Shown here one piece after another: positions 48,669 to 60,055 of a DNA stretch of 64,000 nt; the first letter of the stretch is position 1; each line of letters opens with the position of its first letter. The position numbers and the translations under genes are program-made. Source of the stretch: Patiria pectinifera (taxonomy: Eukaryota > Echinodermata > Asteroidea > Valvatida > Asterinidae); contig CM057146.1 of the NCBI GenBank assembly GCA_029964075.1, forward strand, positions 5,599,501 to 5,663,500, read 5' to 3'. The notes beneath the pieces are model-generated. The model had not been told where the DNA came from. It worked only from the letters and a program-made list of their open reading frames with translations, and made no database searches.

Positions 48669-49842
48669 CCTTTATACATTGTTTTCCAGAGAGGTGCGAG
48701 CATCATTAACACAGACTGGAGTTTTTCAAACAGTTGCTCTGCCTCGCACATAAAATCAATCACATACAACACTAGCATCCAGGCTGATCAAAAATTAGAA
48801 GTGATGAAAACGGAATATCAGGTTCCCACTTGATGTCACGCTGTCTGCAAGAACTTGGAAGGAAAGACTGTGCATCAGATAGTAAGAAATCATGTTTGTC
48901 ATATGGGTTGACAGTTATGTAGTTTTGTGGTGCACTGTTAAGTACAGCAAGCTTATAAGAGAGAGGAAATTGTGTGATGGAGTCAAACTGAGTTTTCTAT
49001 TTTGACTGAGTTTAGGGTGAAAAAAAATTAATTTGACATTGAAAGGCAGGAGGGATCTAAACGAAGCTAACTTTAATGGGTGTTTTTACCCATCACTGAG
49101 ATAAAAAAATAGTATTGAAATTATTGTGACTAATAAAATATAGTAACACACGGGTAATGTCAGTAACCTTGGCACTGCCTAGATGCATTTATATGTAAAT
49201 GTATGTAAATGTATGCATAATTATTGCATAATTAATCAAAACCTCCGTGTTGGACCCATCAAGGTATTACATTGTAATACATTGTGTTTATTTACAGAAG
49301 AATCCAGAAAACCATTGAGTGCTCAGGCAGTTCCGAGTGCTACAGGGAGCAATAAGGAGGACAGTTTGGGACGGTACACTGCCCAAGTGGTTAAACTAAT
49401 AAGCAAATTCACATTTGAATTGGGATGAAACTTGTTTTAGCACAGCAAAACTTTTAACTGCAAAAAAAAAAGCCATTTTTGTAAACTCGCGCAGATCTGC
49501 CAAAAATTGTGCGCAGTTCTGCCAAAATTGTGCACAGCTCCGTGCCATGGTTATACAAAAAGGGGGAAAATGAGACGAATTCTCCCATGCCTGCAGCATG
49601 AACATTTAGATGCCATCTTGCAGGTGGCAACCTGTTCAATAACAAGGTGTGATTCATTTGAATTACACTACGTTTGACCAGTCACCGGTGAAACGCAACC
49701 TTGAATGAGAACGATCTCAGAAATCTGCCTGGCCAGGTGTGCCTGGCTAGAAATCCTGCAACAGGAATCACTGACACTGGTTTCCGACGGGTGTTCTGGA
49801 GACGCACCGAACTAAAATTATTATGAAGATTTGAATAAAAGG

Positions 49843-49972
49843 CATAGACCTTATGCATGCGTAGCGGCCATCTTACAGGGCATCTTTTGTTACTGCACAA
49901 AAGGTTCACTCATTCATATCCCAGCAAAACAAAGGTATTGCCCTCTAAGATGGCTTCTAGACATAAGGTCTA
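49843..49972. mobile_element. MITE with CATAGACCTTATG ends
   Basis: The left end CATAGACCTTATGCATGCGT, then GGCCATCTTACAGGGC, matches the reverse complement of the right end (CCATAGACCTTATGTCTAGA, then GCCATCTTAGAGGGC). 130 bp, non-coding. Confidence 0.8.
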
Positions 49973-50011
49973 TGGGATCATTTGCTTTTTATGGATTTTG
50001 TTCTTTCCAAT

Positions 50012-50240
50012 AACAGCACCACTCAAAATCCAAAGAAGAATGTTCAAAACCTAACCTGTTGAATTTTGAAGTTTCAGCTCTGTGGATATTACACTTTTCG
50101 AGAAAACAGTGAAAAACCATGCACAACCTCTTGATCACGAAACACAATTTCGTCAAGAGCACTCCTTATTTCCAAAAAACAGTCAATTGACTGATCCTTG
50201 GAAATCACCTACATTTCTTGATTTCTTCTAAATGACAGCG
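50012..50240. repeat. Diverged fragment of the TTAA-type repeat
   Basis: CTCAAAATCCAAAGAAGAATG, CCTAACCTGTTGAATTTTGA and TTTCTTGATTTCTTCTAAAT (then GACAGC) parallel the middle of 45598-46083 and 58974-59530. Ends not preserved. Confidence 0.55.
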
Positions 50241-52266
50241 AGCCTCAATTCAAACTTAAGCTGATGGTGATAGTTAAAGACTGGAAGGGTGAAATGAAGT
50301 TGGCGGCTAGTTTTCATTTGCAGTAACGCCATGCGACAATAAATCTCTTTTGATATTTTGCACGGTTGGGAGAACAACAGGTGGAAACTGGATGCTTTGG
50401 ACATGATGCTCATCGTCAGGAACATTCTTCTTAGATCACAAAAGAGAGAATTTGCTGGTTCATTCTACATAAAATGTAGGGACCAAAGTGTGACATTTTT
50501 CCTGTCCCTGCTACCTCTGAACTTTGTACTTTGCCAGTCAAGTGCTAATAAAAATGACTTCAAATGATTTATTTGCTGGGTAGGTTGTTCGCTTCACAGA
50601 ATCACTCTTGGAGGAAGAACACATTGAGGAGTGCATCCAAATTAACCTCGCAAATTAGAATCTCGCAACGCAGCTTGTGAAATATTGTCCAATTACATGC
50701 AAATGGATTCGGAACACACAAAATCTGAGACAAACAAAACTGAATGTACTAAAAATCCATTGTCCAAGGGGCGTGTCTAACTTGTAAACGGCGCTAGGTC
50801 AGTTACAAAATAACAGACGTCAGATGCACAAGGGAGGGGGGGGGGGGAAGATGGACCCAAATTTACAGAACGACCCTGCTACCTGGTCTTTCAAGTTGGG
50901 TTTAATGCTGGGGAACAAAGCCCCTCAGTGCTGCAATCTTACATGTACTTTTGAATCAAATATCCATCATGGACTGAAACACCATCACAACAAGTCAGGC
51001 ACTTGAACATTCCCGATGCAATATTGCCTGACCACAAAATCTCTGCATCGCATCAAAATAAAAAAAATTCTTTAAAAAAAAAATATGAAATTCAAATCCT
51101 CTGAATATTTCCATCATGATTTCGCAGCTTCCTGCCGGATCAAAGAGATCTGAAAACGATTTGCCATCGCCGTGATTGTATCTCCAAATTGGAATTTCAA
51201 ATTGGACAATTTTTCTTTTTTTATATTCTGAGCTGAAGTCAGACATATGAGTTCCTCTTAATCTTTGCATTATTGTGGCAAATCCTTGTATACAGCGCAC
51301 GTAGGTACAGGAGCATAAATAAAATTTCCAAAAGCTGTTATTTTATTATCTACAATGTGTCAGAGCAAAAGGTCCCAGTCTGAAAAATTGTCAAGATATT
51401 TTATACTTTTATTTTCTTAAATTATCTTTCTTAAATTTGTGGACTGCCGGGGTTTTTGTTGTTGTTTTTTTCCCCTTCAAGCACAACTTGCAGATCAGTC
51501 TACCAAATTGTAATGGAGATGTAGTCCGTAAGCTCCACAGCGGCACTTACTACCGGTACATTGTAATTGATTCATCGCCTCCACGAATGCAAAAGTGGCA
51601 TCAGGCTAATCAATGTTGGCCAATTCCCTAACATCCCCAAAGTGAAACTATCGGCCGACCCCAATCAGAGATAGGGGTATTTTTTGCCACGGTGGCGTAG
51701 TAACAGATGCCTTTTCCTAGTTGGAAAGGGGAAAAAATAACGACTGTTGGCTACTCTGACCTTTAAAGCCATCTTCGGCGAGGGAAGGTAAAATATAAAA
51801 AAAAAAGTTGCTGGATTCTGCGAGATGAAAGCGACTGGTGAGAGCACACGTTCTGACAGGTAACAGTATCTGCGCAATTTGCGAGGGGACCATGCTGTCA
51901 CGAGGGTGAAACAACTTCTATTTTGAGAGACAACTGTCTTGATTTGACAAGAAGACAGGTCTGGGTGCCAACCTCGGGAGATGAGGTAACGGATGATTGC
52001 TGGTGATGAATCCGTCGGCACCAGCTCAAATTCACGGCAGAGTAGAAATTTTCTGAGAGTAATGCTTCTGACAAGCTGCATTATTGTGGCCTCTCAAGAT
52101 AACTACTGTATATTATCACACTTGTGGCATATTCTTCTCAAAATCTGATGGAATTGGGTGGAAGGGGGCCAGGGAAGGAGGGGGTTGAATTAGAGCTAAT
52201 AATTGGTGAATTCTGAAAGTGAAGATTTCCTCACCAATGCTAGCTCATTAACCAATCAGGATAACA
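50241..52266. other. No feature recognised
   Basis: Minus-strand frames at 50995-51300 and 51665-52081 and smaller plus frames have no recognisable domain. No structured repeat seen. Confidence 0.4.
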
Positions 52267-52498
52267 AGACAAAATAAGTTTGCGGTACAGCACCATGTGG
52301 ATAAATCTCTTTTGTGAGTATGTGTGGTTCTGAAAAGAACCGGAGGGACTCAACGTTTCGAACAGTATGCTCTGCCCGTCGTCAGGAGAAAGTACTGTTC
52401 GAAACGTTGAGTCCCTCCGGTTCTTTTCAGAACCACACATACCGGTACTCTCAAAAGAGATTTATCCACATGATGCTACCGCAAACTTATTTTGTCTT
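52267..52498. mobile_element. Palindromic element with hammerhead-like core
   Basis: Arms of about 105 bp (52267-52370 and 52391-52498) are almost perfect reverse complements around a 20-nt centre. They contain AAGACAAAATAAGTTTGCGG at the ends and CGAAACGTTGAGTCCCTCCG near the centre. The same short protein frame therefore appears on both strands and is not a gene. A diverged copy lies at 3690-4220. The central minus strand carries CTGACGA...GAAAC...GTC. Confidence 0.85.
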
Positions 52499-52565
52499 AG
52501 TATCTTTCCACCATGCAAACCGTCAAATCTCATCAATCAGGATAACAACAGTAAGGGGCTTTGAT

Positions 52566-52806
52566 ACGAGGGGTGATTGATAAGTTCGTGGCCTAAGGTA
52601 GAAGGAGATGAGCTGTACAGTTTTGACTGATATTGTGTGCAGTTCAACTTGTTGAATGATTACACAGAAAGTTTGAAGTTATTATCTTTTCTTGTTTTTT
52701 CTGTTACAGATACATTGTAATTAAACCTTGACAAATCCGTTTCTGATCAGGTCCAAGAAGCTTCGGGACGCAACGAGCTGACACCTTGGACATTTGGACA
52801 TGATGG
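52566..52806 (-). pseudogene. Mariner transposon remnant with transposase fragment
   Basis: Plus-strand TACGAGGGGTGATTGATAAG (then TTCGTGGCC) near 52566 resembles a mariner terminal repeat after a TA. About 150 bp away the minus strand encodes MSKVSARCVPKLLGPDQKRI (52745-52806), which matches the conserved MSKVSARWVPxxLTPEQ region of mariner-family transposases. Only some 25-30 residues remain, with no DDD catalytic domain, so it is a dead internal-deletion or truncated copy. The terminal repeat would be its 3' end. Confidence 0.7.
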
Positions 52807-52847
52807 TTGATTTTTTCCATTTTTTCCCCCATTTTCAAGGTTTGTAG

Positions 52848-53117
52848 GGGAGTCAGGTTGGCGTATCGGTACTTTCCTCGCCTTCCACCGCTGTGACCCG
52901 GGTTCAAATCCCGCCTGGGCCAATATGTGGATTGGGTTTTCAGTCCCTACCTGATTCCGTTGGTTTTCCTCAGAATACTCTTCTGGGCTTTTCCTCCCAC
53001 CTCTAAAACTGTAATTTCTTCACATTGTCTTCTCTTTACTGGGACCCATGGGAGATCAGTGGATTCCACTGAATGGGCTACCCAGTTAAAATAAGAAATA
53101 AATAAATAAATAATAAG
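52848..53117 (+). repeat. tRNA-derived SINE, full length, AAATA tail
   Basis: The A box is AGGTTGGCGTATCGG and the B box CCGGGTTCAAATCCCGCC. The body follows (GGATTGGGTTTTCAGTCCCT, TTTTCCTCCCACCT, GGACCCATGGGAG) and the tail is AAATAAATAAATAAATAA. A second copy in reverse orientation lies at 59788-60055. ATTTTCA occurs just before and just after, a possible target duplication. Confidence 0.85.
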
Positions 53118-53701
53118 GTTCAATTTTCAGGAACTGCAAGTCTTTATAATGGAGCTCACGAACAGACTACAGCTATTACGGCCGGATCAACGTCATCATG
53201 AATGTACCGGTACATGTAAATGTGAATGCAAATGGGTGATGTCAAACTCTGAGCACGCTTCAACACCGGCAAATTTCGACAAAACAGACTTCATGACATC
53301 ACAATTCACTAAATATTTGCACTTCAATTCGTCTCATGCATGAATTGGCCTTCATAACTAGCAAGGACAAAGGTCTCACACATTCAACCTACTTCCTTGT
53401 CTGAGATGGATGGTTATGAATGGATGAATAATGTCCTTCGAGCAACAGGCTTAATTTTGCAGAAAGTAGGCTAAATTGCCTTTGCGTAGATTTTGATGAC
53501 CCAATTTTGCAAATTTTCACGATCATCATCCGCTGGCATTTTTTTTCTCGCCCGCTCCAAGTAACCAAGGTTACAAACTGCGGGCTAAATTATAAGCCTT
53601 GCCATTTCATCAGGCCGACCAATTTAGACCAATTACAGGTAGACATTAAAGGCTCCAGGCTTGGGTAATGGTAGGATCGGGTGTAGCTGAGACGTGCTCT
53701 T

Positions 53702-54000
53702 TCAAGTGCAGTTGTGTATTCAGCAATTACAGATGGATATAAGCACTGTCTGTACTAAAGCGCCCTCTGGTGATTGCAATCAGAAAACGACAGGCAAAGG
53801 TGCAGTGTCAGAACCACTGTATATTCAGCCATCACACATGGATAAGCACTGTCTGCGCTGCACTGAAGCGCCCTCTAGTGATACTTATTAGAGACTGGCA
53901 GGCAAATATGCAGTTTCCAAGAGTGTCTGTGTTTTCAAAAATCCCACATGGATAAACAATGTCCGATTTCAAATAAAGCGCCCTCTTATGATACCAATAT
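53702..54000. repeat. Three tandem units of about 109 bp with CTCF-like motif
   Basis: Each unit has ACATGGATAA-GCACTGTC followed by AAGCGCCCTCTNGTGAT; the GCGCCCTCT words start at 53760, 53868 and 53978, spaced 108 and 110 bp. Units are diverged by substitutions. The reverse complement of units 1 and 2 (TCACCAGAGGGCGC, TCACTAGAGGGCGC) fits 13 of 14 positions of the known animal CTCF core CCASYAGRKGGCRS. Confidence 0.8.
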
Positions 54001-54856
54001 TTTTTTTTTAAAGCGAAAGAGTCTAAAATATTGGCAGAGATTTTATACCATTTCAAAGACACTATTTCTGAGCAGCAGAGTGGCGGTGGGCAGTATTAAA
54101 ATCCCATCTACATGTAATTCAAGTTTATTTACAAAATGTTGAAGCAGGATGGTGTGTACATGTAAATTGAGCTAAATCCACACTCGAATCTCTTATGTGA
54201 AAATCACAAATCCTGCTGCCAAATCCATTTTACATGTACACGTATATATTATCCCCCTAAAAAATGTCACAGTTGGTAAACCAACAGCAGAGGCACAGGA
54301 CACCAGTGATGAGAGAACTAATGCAAGTCTATGGTTTATTGCGGGGTAGAAAAAAAGCTATTGTACATGGACGTGAACACAATTATTCGAGAGGGTGGGA
54401 AAGGATGATTCTATTCAAATTGCAGCTGTAAGCACAAATTCTACAAGTTTAACTGCCAATTTACATGTATGTTTCAAGGTTGCTTTGTGCTGTAGGTGAT
54501 TTCAGGTCAAGACCAGTTTATCGCTGTCTGATGCAAAGATAATATGATGTAATTTTTATGTATGCGTTGTACATCCTACATGTAGGTCTTCTACGGTAAT
54601 TTATGGGATCAGGTTACATGTATGTTCTTTACAAGGTTGCTGTCTACAATGTAGCTACTCGTAAAGGTAATCGACACCACTTGCAAAACAAATATACACG
54701 TATGTGTGTTTTAGCCGATTCAAGAAACAATACAATAAATCTGAAGTAGGATATTAAAAAATTAACCTGTCAAAATTCAGTAGATATACTTTTTTTTAAA
54801 TGCATCTTCATTTTTCTGAACATACACTAAGCAATATTCTTGCTACACTAGTATTA

Positions 54857-55126
54857 GGCCAAAAAAAAAATAGTTCTGCTTCCGGTTACATGGCATTCAA
54901 AAATAGGGTAGGTACATTGTAGGTAGGGAAGTCTTTTTTTCTTTTTTTTTTGCCAATTTGTTTGTGTGTACGATCATATGGAGGCGTCTACGTGTAGTCA
55001 AGGGTAAAAGGTATAAAGTGATGGTTTAAGGTGTTTTGTTTTCATTTTTCCCATAAAGAAATTAGGGTAGGGGCTGTTAGAATAGGGTAGGTAGGGAAAC
55101 CGGAAGCAGAACTCTATTTTTTGGCC
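54857..55126. mobile_element. Harbinger-like MITE, separate subfamily
   Basis: The ends are GGCCAAAAAAAAAATAGTTC, then TGCTTCCGG, and (reverse-complemented right) GGCCAAAAAATAGAGTTCTG, then CTTCCGG. Flanks are TTA on the left and TTG on the right, so the duplication is imperfect. The interior has TAGGGTAGGTA words near both ends. Confidence 0.75.
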
Positions 55127-55729
55127 TTGGGGGAGGTGGTAATTTTGTTTAATTGCACATGATTTTTTTTAGGGGGGGACATGCATGGGGGTGTTGGGAG
55201 GGGGTTGTTTTGATTTTTCGGGGGTGGGTTGCTTGTTTGTTTCTTACTTGCTAGTATTTTCTTTTCCTTGGATGCACAAGATTCAAATTGGATTTTATTT
55301 CCCAAATGCATTCTCATCTCTAATGTGTGCCATTTTGAGCAAATATCAGCTCGGCGTTAGCAGCAGAATTAATCTGACCCTCAAATGTCCCTCACAGTGT
55401 ACGTTGTAGCATCATCAGGGACAAGTCACCATAAAAAATAAACAATGCATAAAATTGTGCAGGTAGAACAAGTACGAATTGTGTTTCTTGCTGGTATGCA
55501 GATTCTGGCGTGGGGGGGGGGGGGGGGCGTGAGCATCACAGGGCTTCTAACCAAATACTTCCTTCCTTGGGCAATACAGGAAATATCAACCAGTCGGCTA
55601 TCGTATTGCAGAGGTCACCGATTGGGACAATTCACCTGTAGTACCTGTGTGGCCTTCTCGGGTACAGGAAGGAGAGACAGCCAGCAGTTTGTCAATCTGG
55701 ACAAATTCTTCTCACTCACGGATATGTAA

Positions 55730-55935
55730 GGCCAAAAGTGGTCGGTGTCGGTCCCTGTACGCGCATAAATTTTTAATCATCGTCTGAGGACACCAATGTA
55801 CATGAGGACACCAAAAAAGCAAAATAGTACCAAGCTTGAAGAAAAAAGAAAAAAGAAAAAAAAAAAAAAAGCCGCGTGGCCGCGTCAATTCCGGAACTTT
55901 GGTCTGACCAGAGACCGAATATTTTTTTTTGGGCC
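55730..55935. mobile_element. Harbinger-like MITE, TAA duplication (short copy)
   Basis: It starts GGCCAAAAGTGGTCGG and ends CCGAATATTTTTTTTTGGGCC, flanked by TAA at 55727-55729 and 55936-55938. It shares AGGACACCAATGTACATGAG and TCAATTCCGGAACTT.GGTC with the copy at 11737-12098. 206 bp. Confidence 0.85.
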
Positions 55936-56039
55936 TAACTGAAGTTACATACAGGTGGCTGTAGGCACTAAATTCAGTCCATGTTGGGAGCAGTAACTAG
56001 TACTACTGAAAAACAGTTTTTTTCTTGCGATGGTTAGGA

Positions 56040-58973
56040 CTGCACAATTGCGAGGAAATAATCATTCTTTTTTTTTTTAAATGACAGCATACCAGGTGCA
56101 ACGATTTCACAGGAAGCTTGATACTATCTTTCACTTACAGTCAAGTACATATTTCATAATAGTTTCATATTTTTTTTTATTTTTACAAACGGCGTCCATT
56201 ACCGTTTTCTTAATTTTCAGTCTTTTGTGTTGACATTTTGAATGATTTCAAGGCCATTTTTGTTTTTATGCTAAATAAATGTCCATGGCATTATCAAGGT
56301 AAAAATAGTAATATTTGGTGGAGGCTTCAGTGCACAATGACTCCTGAGCTGAAAACAAAAAAAAATTGATTTTTAAATTTTATTCCAAATGAGGTACAAG
56401 ATAGCCAACTGATAAGTCAATTTATATAGGGCTTGCTCAATGACGGCCATCTCTGTAGGAGAACTGCAACTGCGTATTTCACGCAATCAAGCACGCATTG
56501 CGCATTGTTGAAAATGTTCCAAACGTGCGCGCTTGTTGCCCGAAATGTGTTCGAAATACGACGTAGCCGATGCGCCTTATGCAAGTTGACGCTCAAAATG
56601 CCGATGCACGTGGATGGTCTGTAGGAAATGACGCCATTTGAACGAGACCTATTGCATTGTTAAATTGACCTACATTCTTTTTAGGTTAATTATCCACCAG
56701 ATCTAATGGACCATCTAGTATACGTGTATAAGTGCGCTGTGCGTCTGCGTGTTACTCCTCAAAATGTAAATAATACATGTAGCATTACCTGATCACTGAT
56801 ACGTCCTCAAACATGTGCATGTACATATGCAATCAAAGTTTACAAGATAAGGCTGAAAACTCTACAAGATACAGGAGAAAACTTTTAGGTTAAATAAAAC
56901 CTACTCATACCGTATATCAATTCGGCCATCGCAAAAATATACCGGTACATCATAGAGCAAGGAACAGATTCCAATATCTGTTATTCTATTTGTATAAACC
57001 TTTGGGAATTCCAATGCAGAAAAAACAGAGGCAAGTGTGTTTTTTTGTTTGCTATTCGTGCCGTGGCTGATGTCATTTTTCTCGTTCCTGCATCTGCCGA
57101 CTGTGTGTTTCCGCCAACATCACTCTGCACGCCGGCAACCTAATCCTGATCGCTGCACCTGCTTCGCACAAAAGCACAAAAGCCTCAGGTGTTTGTGGGT
57201 CTTGTCTCCGTGAACCAGTTAAAAAACACTGGTCACCCGCTCGCAATCAAACCAGGACCTACATATATCTGGCCGTCACAGATGTCAACCTAGCCCACGG
57301 ACGAGCGAGCTCCTAGAACTGTTTTTTAATATGCTCTCTGCCCACAAACTGTTTGGTAGAGAGTGTGTGGGATTGTCCCTGGAGCGTGCCGCAAGCACAA
57401 TGAAGAGACTTAGGACAGGGGGGGGGGAGTGGGATGGTGCTGGGTAAGGACGACCCCCGCTCCCCTCAGGCCTCGTGAGTGGACAGCGGATCTAATGAAG
57501 CATGGACTGTGACTTCATGTTTCCACGCCGTCAATGTTATGACACGGCCCGCTAGTGTGAGGTGCAAGAAGGGGGGGGGGGGGAGGTGGGGGATTCTGAA
57601 GATACTTCTTCACCACCTCTTCGTTTTGATGTTTACAGAGATGCTGGTCTGAGAAGGGAAGGGCGGTATGTGAAGGGTCGTTGCGTGGGTTGATCTCTGG
57701 AGGGATGAGATCTCTTAGATCGGTTTCAAAAGTCCCTCAAGGAAGGCTCTGCAAAATAGCAAGCACACTTCCTCCCTTAATGGCTCTTTCTGTCAACTTG
57801 ATAACTATATAATCCAATTGACAATATGTTTCTATTGATTTATTTAAAACCAATTGAAAAAAACAATTTGCTTTTTTAAGAAAATGATGTGCAATAAGTT
57901 TTATTCTTGTTTACTTCTTGAGAGAAATGGTAATTGCATCGATATAAATTCATGTCAATCAGAGTATTGATGTCAACAATTAATATCAGGGAACGATTAC
58001 CTTTCCTTCTGAAAGGAACCTTGAGAAATTATCTCAAGTAACTAGTGATGGTACGGAATACGCTTAACAAGCCTACCGGGGTATTTGAACTTAGAGTGTT
58101 TTGATAATCAACGCAAGAAATACAGCTGAGAAAGCTATCTTAGAGACAATACCAAGTTATCTTTTTCATTAACTTAATTTTCAGTTGACATCATGTGTAT
58201 TACAAGTATCCACTGAATTATAATTTTTTCATTTTTTAAAGCAAATTTTGAAAGCGAATAACTTGCCAGGTACATGTACATTAATAACCTCTTTTAAAAT
58301 TCAGCCGTTGCGTTCTTGCCCTTGCTCTGTACATCCTTTGCATAACCGTGATCCCTCCCCCCCCCACTTCCCCCCTTAAGGTCATGGCCCACAGCATCCC
58401 ACGGTTAGAGATGTTAATCGTCTTTAGATGCCCAGAGCTGATAAGAGAGAAGACATATGCTCTGATTATTACTGACGACTTCCTCTCTAATCAGCTTGCC
58501 CGGCTCCGCGCTGTTTGTGTAGCGCTGTTGACAGTGCGTGCAGAGTGACCGTGGGCTTTTCAAGATCGAGCATGAATTCGCAAATACCTGTAGTAGTAGT
58601 AGGAGGTGTGAGCAATGGGCCCCGTTTTGTGGAGCTGCCCACGTGTGTGCACACGTGTATATTGCGGCGCAAGGAAGAGGGTTTTTTGGAGGGCTTGCAG
58701 CACATTGGTGGATGCACTTATGAGTCTTCCAAAACTGGGGAAATGATGGAATGAAATTGTCTTGATGATTGGAGTTCAACCCAATTGACCACAATCATTA
58801 TGATAAACTGCCACTCTGACAAGAGCACTAGAAGTCACGGAGAAGGAAAGCGTTTCTTTAAAAAGGATTTTACTACATGAATGATTAAAGTGTGGCAAAG
58901 GTACATGTAAATTATAATGACATACACTTCACATGTGCTCACCCGTATATCTAAAATTAGAAATTGTTTTTAA
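56040..58973. other. No gene recognised; scattered repeat fragment
   Basis: 56070-56170 resembles the 3' part of the TTAA-type repeat (AAATGACAGCATACCAGG). 56430-56640 and 57050-57320 are CpG-richer than their surroundings, but no exon could be assigned. Frames at 58348-58794 overlap on opposite strands and are not called. Confidence 0.4.
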
Positions 58974-59534
58974 AGGTAGGGTAGATTATTTGTCATATGC
59001 GCATTTTTTTCGTTTGAAGCAACGAAATTCCTAAAAATCTAAAGACGGGTGCTTAACAACTAACCTGATGAAGTTTTAGCTCAGTGAATGCTGTATATTC
59101 TGAGAAAACAATATTCTAGGATCTCGATTTCAATTCAAAAGTTGCAGAGTCATGTTTTGAATTGCGCCCAAAATCAGCGTCCGGGACACGTTCTCATTCA
59201 GCTGATTGCAGCTACGCGATGTCACGCACTGAACTGACGAATTATAGCAACCGCTTGCGTGTGTGCGTCGCATCAATGCTTGCGCGCACCCATTCACAGA
59301 TACGCTGAATTACAAACCAACCTCTTTCAGAAATTTCCAAAAAGACGTCACTTGACCCATCTTTGGAAACGGCCTTAAGTTCTTTTATTGTTTTCTTCAA
59401 AATGACAGCATGCCAGAAAGAATAATTTCACAGGCAGTTTAGTGCCATTACTATCTTTAAAGCAAGTAATTTTTTCAACAGTATTTTCGTCAGTTATTTT
59501 TTGGATAGCTGCAAATTATATACTCTACCTTTAA
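58970..59534. mobile_element. DNA-transposon relic, TTAA duplication (copy 2)
   Basis: The element 58974-59530 has inverted ends AGGTAGGGTA / AGGTAGAGTA and TTAA on both sides (58970-58973, 59531-59534). The interior matches 45598-46083. No transposase; 557 bp. The ends and TTAA target fit a Kolobok- or piggyBac-type origin. Confidence 0.85.
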
Positions 59535-59787
59535 TTACGTGTACTGGTATATCATTTACGTGTAGTTTGTCATGTGGGGAGCAATTGCGTTCAATTAACA
59601 GATTTGTTTTAAGTTTGAAAAGTCAAAAATGCTTTCAACGGGCCAGTGTTTTCATCCACTTGAATCTAGATTTATATTAATGATTTCAACTAATTTGATC
59701 AAAGAAAAAAAAATTGTACACTTTTCAAACATTGTATGTGTTACAAGTTCTGTTTTGTCCAAGAGGACACAAATAAGTTTACAGTAG

Positions 59788-60055
59788 AACTTATTCATTC
59801 ATACTTTGCCATTCAACCTGGACAGCCCACGAAGGTCTTTCAATTAATTTCTTGTGGGTTCCCATGGCACCGTAGATGAGAAAGAAAATGATGGTTTAAA
59901 AGGTGGGAGGAAAACCCCCATCAGACATTCCAGGGAAAAGCCAGGAAATCGGAGCTCTAGGGACTGAAACCCAATCCACAGGCCCCGGGCAGGATCTGAA
60001 CCCGGCTCCGAGCAGGTGAAGAAAGTACCACTACGCCAACACGATTCCTGGAAAC
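59788..60055 (-). repeat. tRNA-derived SINE, reverse copy
   Basis: On the minus strand: TGTTGGCGTAGTGGTACTTT (A box region), CCGGGTTCAGATCCTGCCCG (B box), then GGATTGGGTTTCAGTCCCTA, TTTTCCTCCCACCTTTTAAA and GTGCCATGGGAACCCA. Same family as 52848-53117, with a shorter, decayed tail. Confidence 0.8.

Noticed and set aside
52240-52580. Matching small proteins (MCGSEKNRRDSTFRTV) on both strands
   Set aside because: An effect of the palindrome: each arm reads the same on opposite strands.
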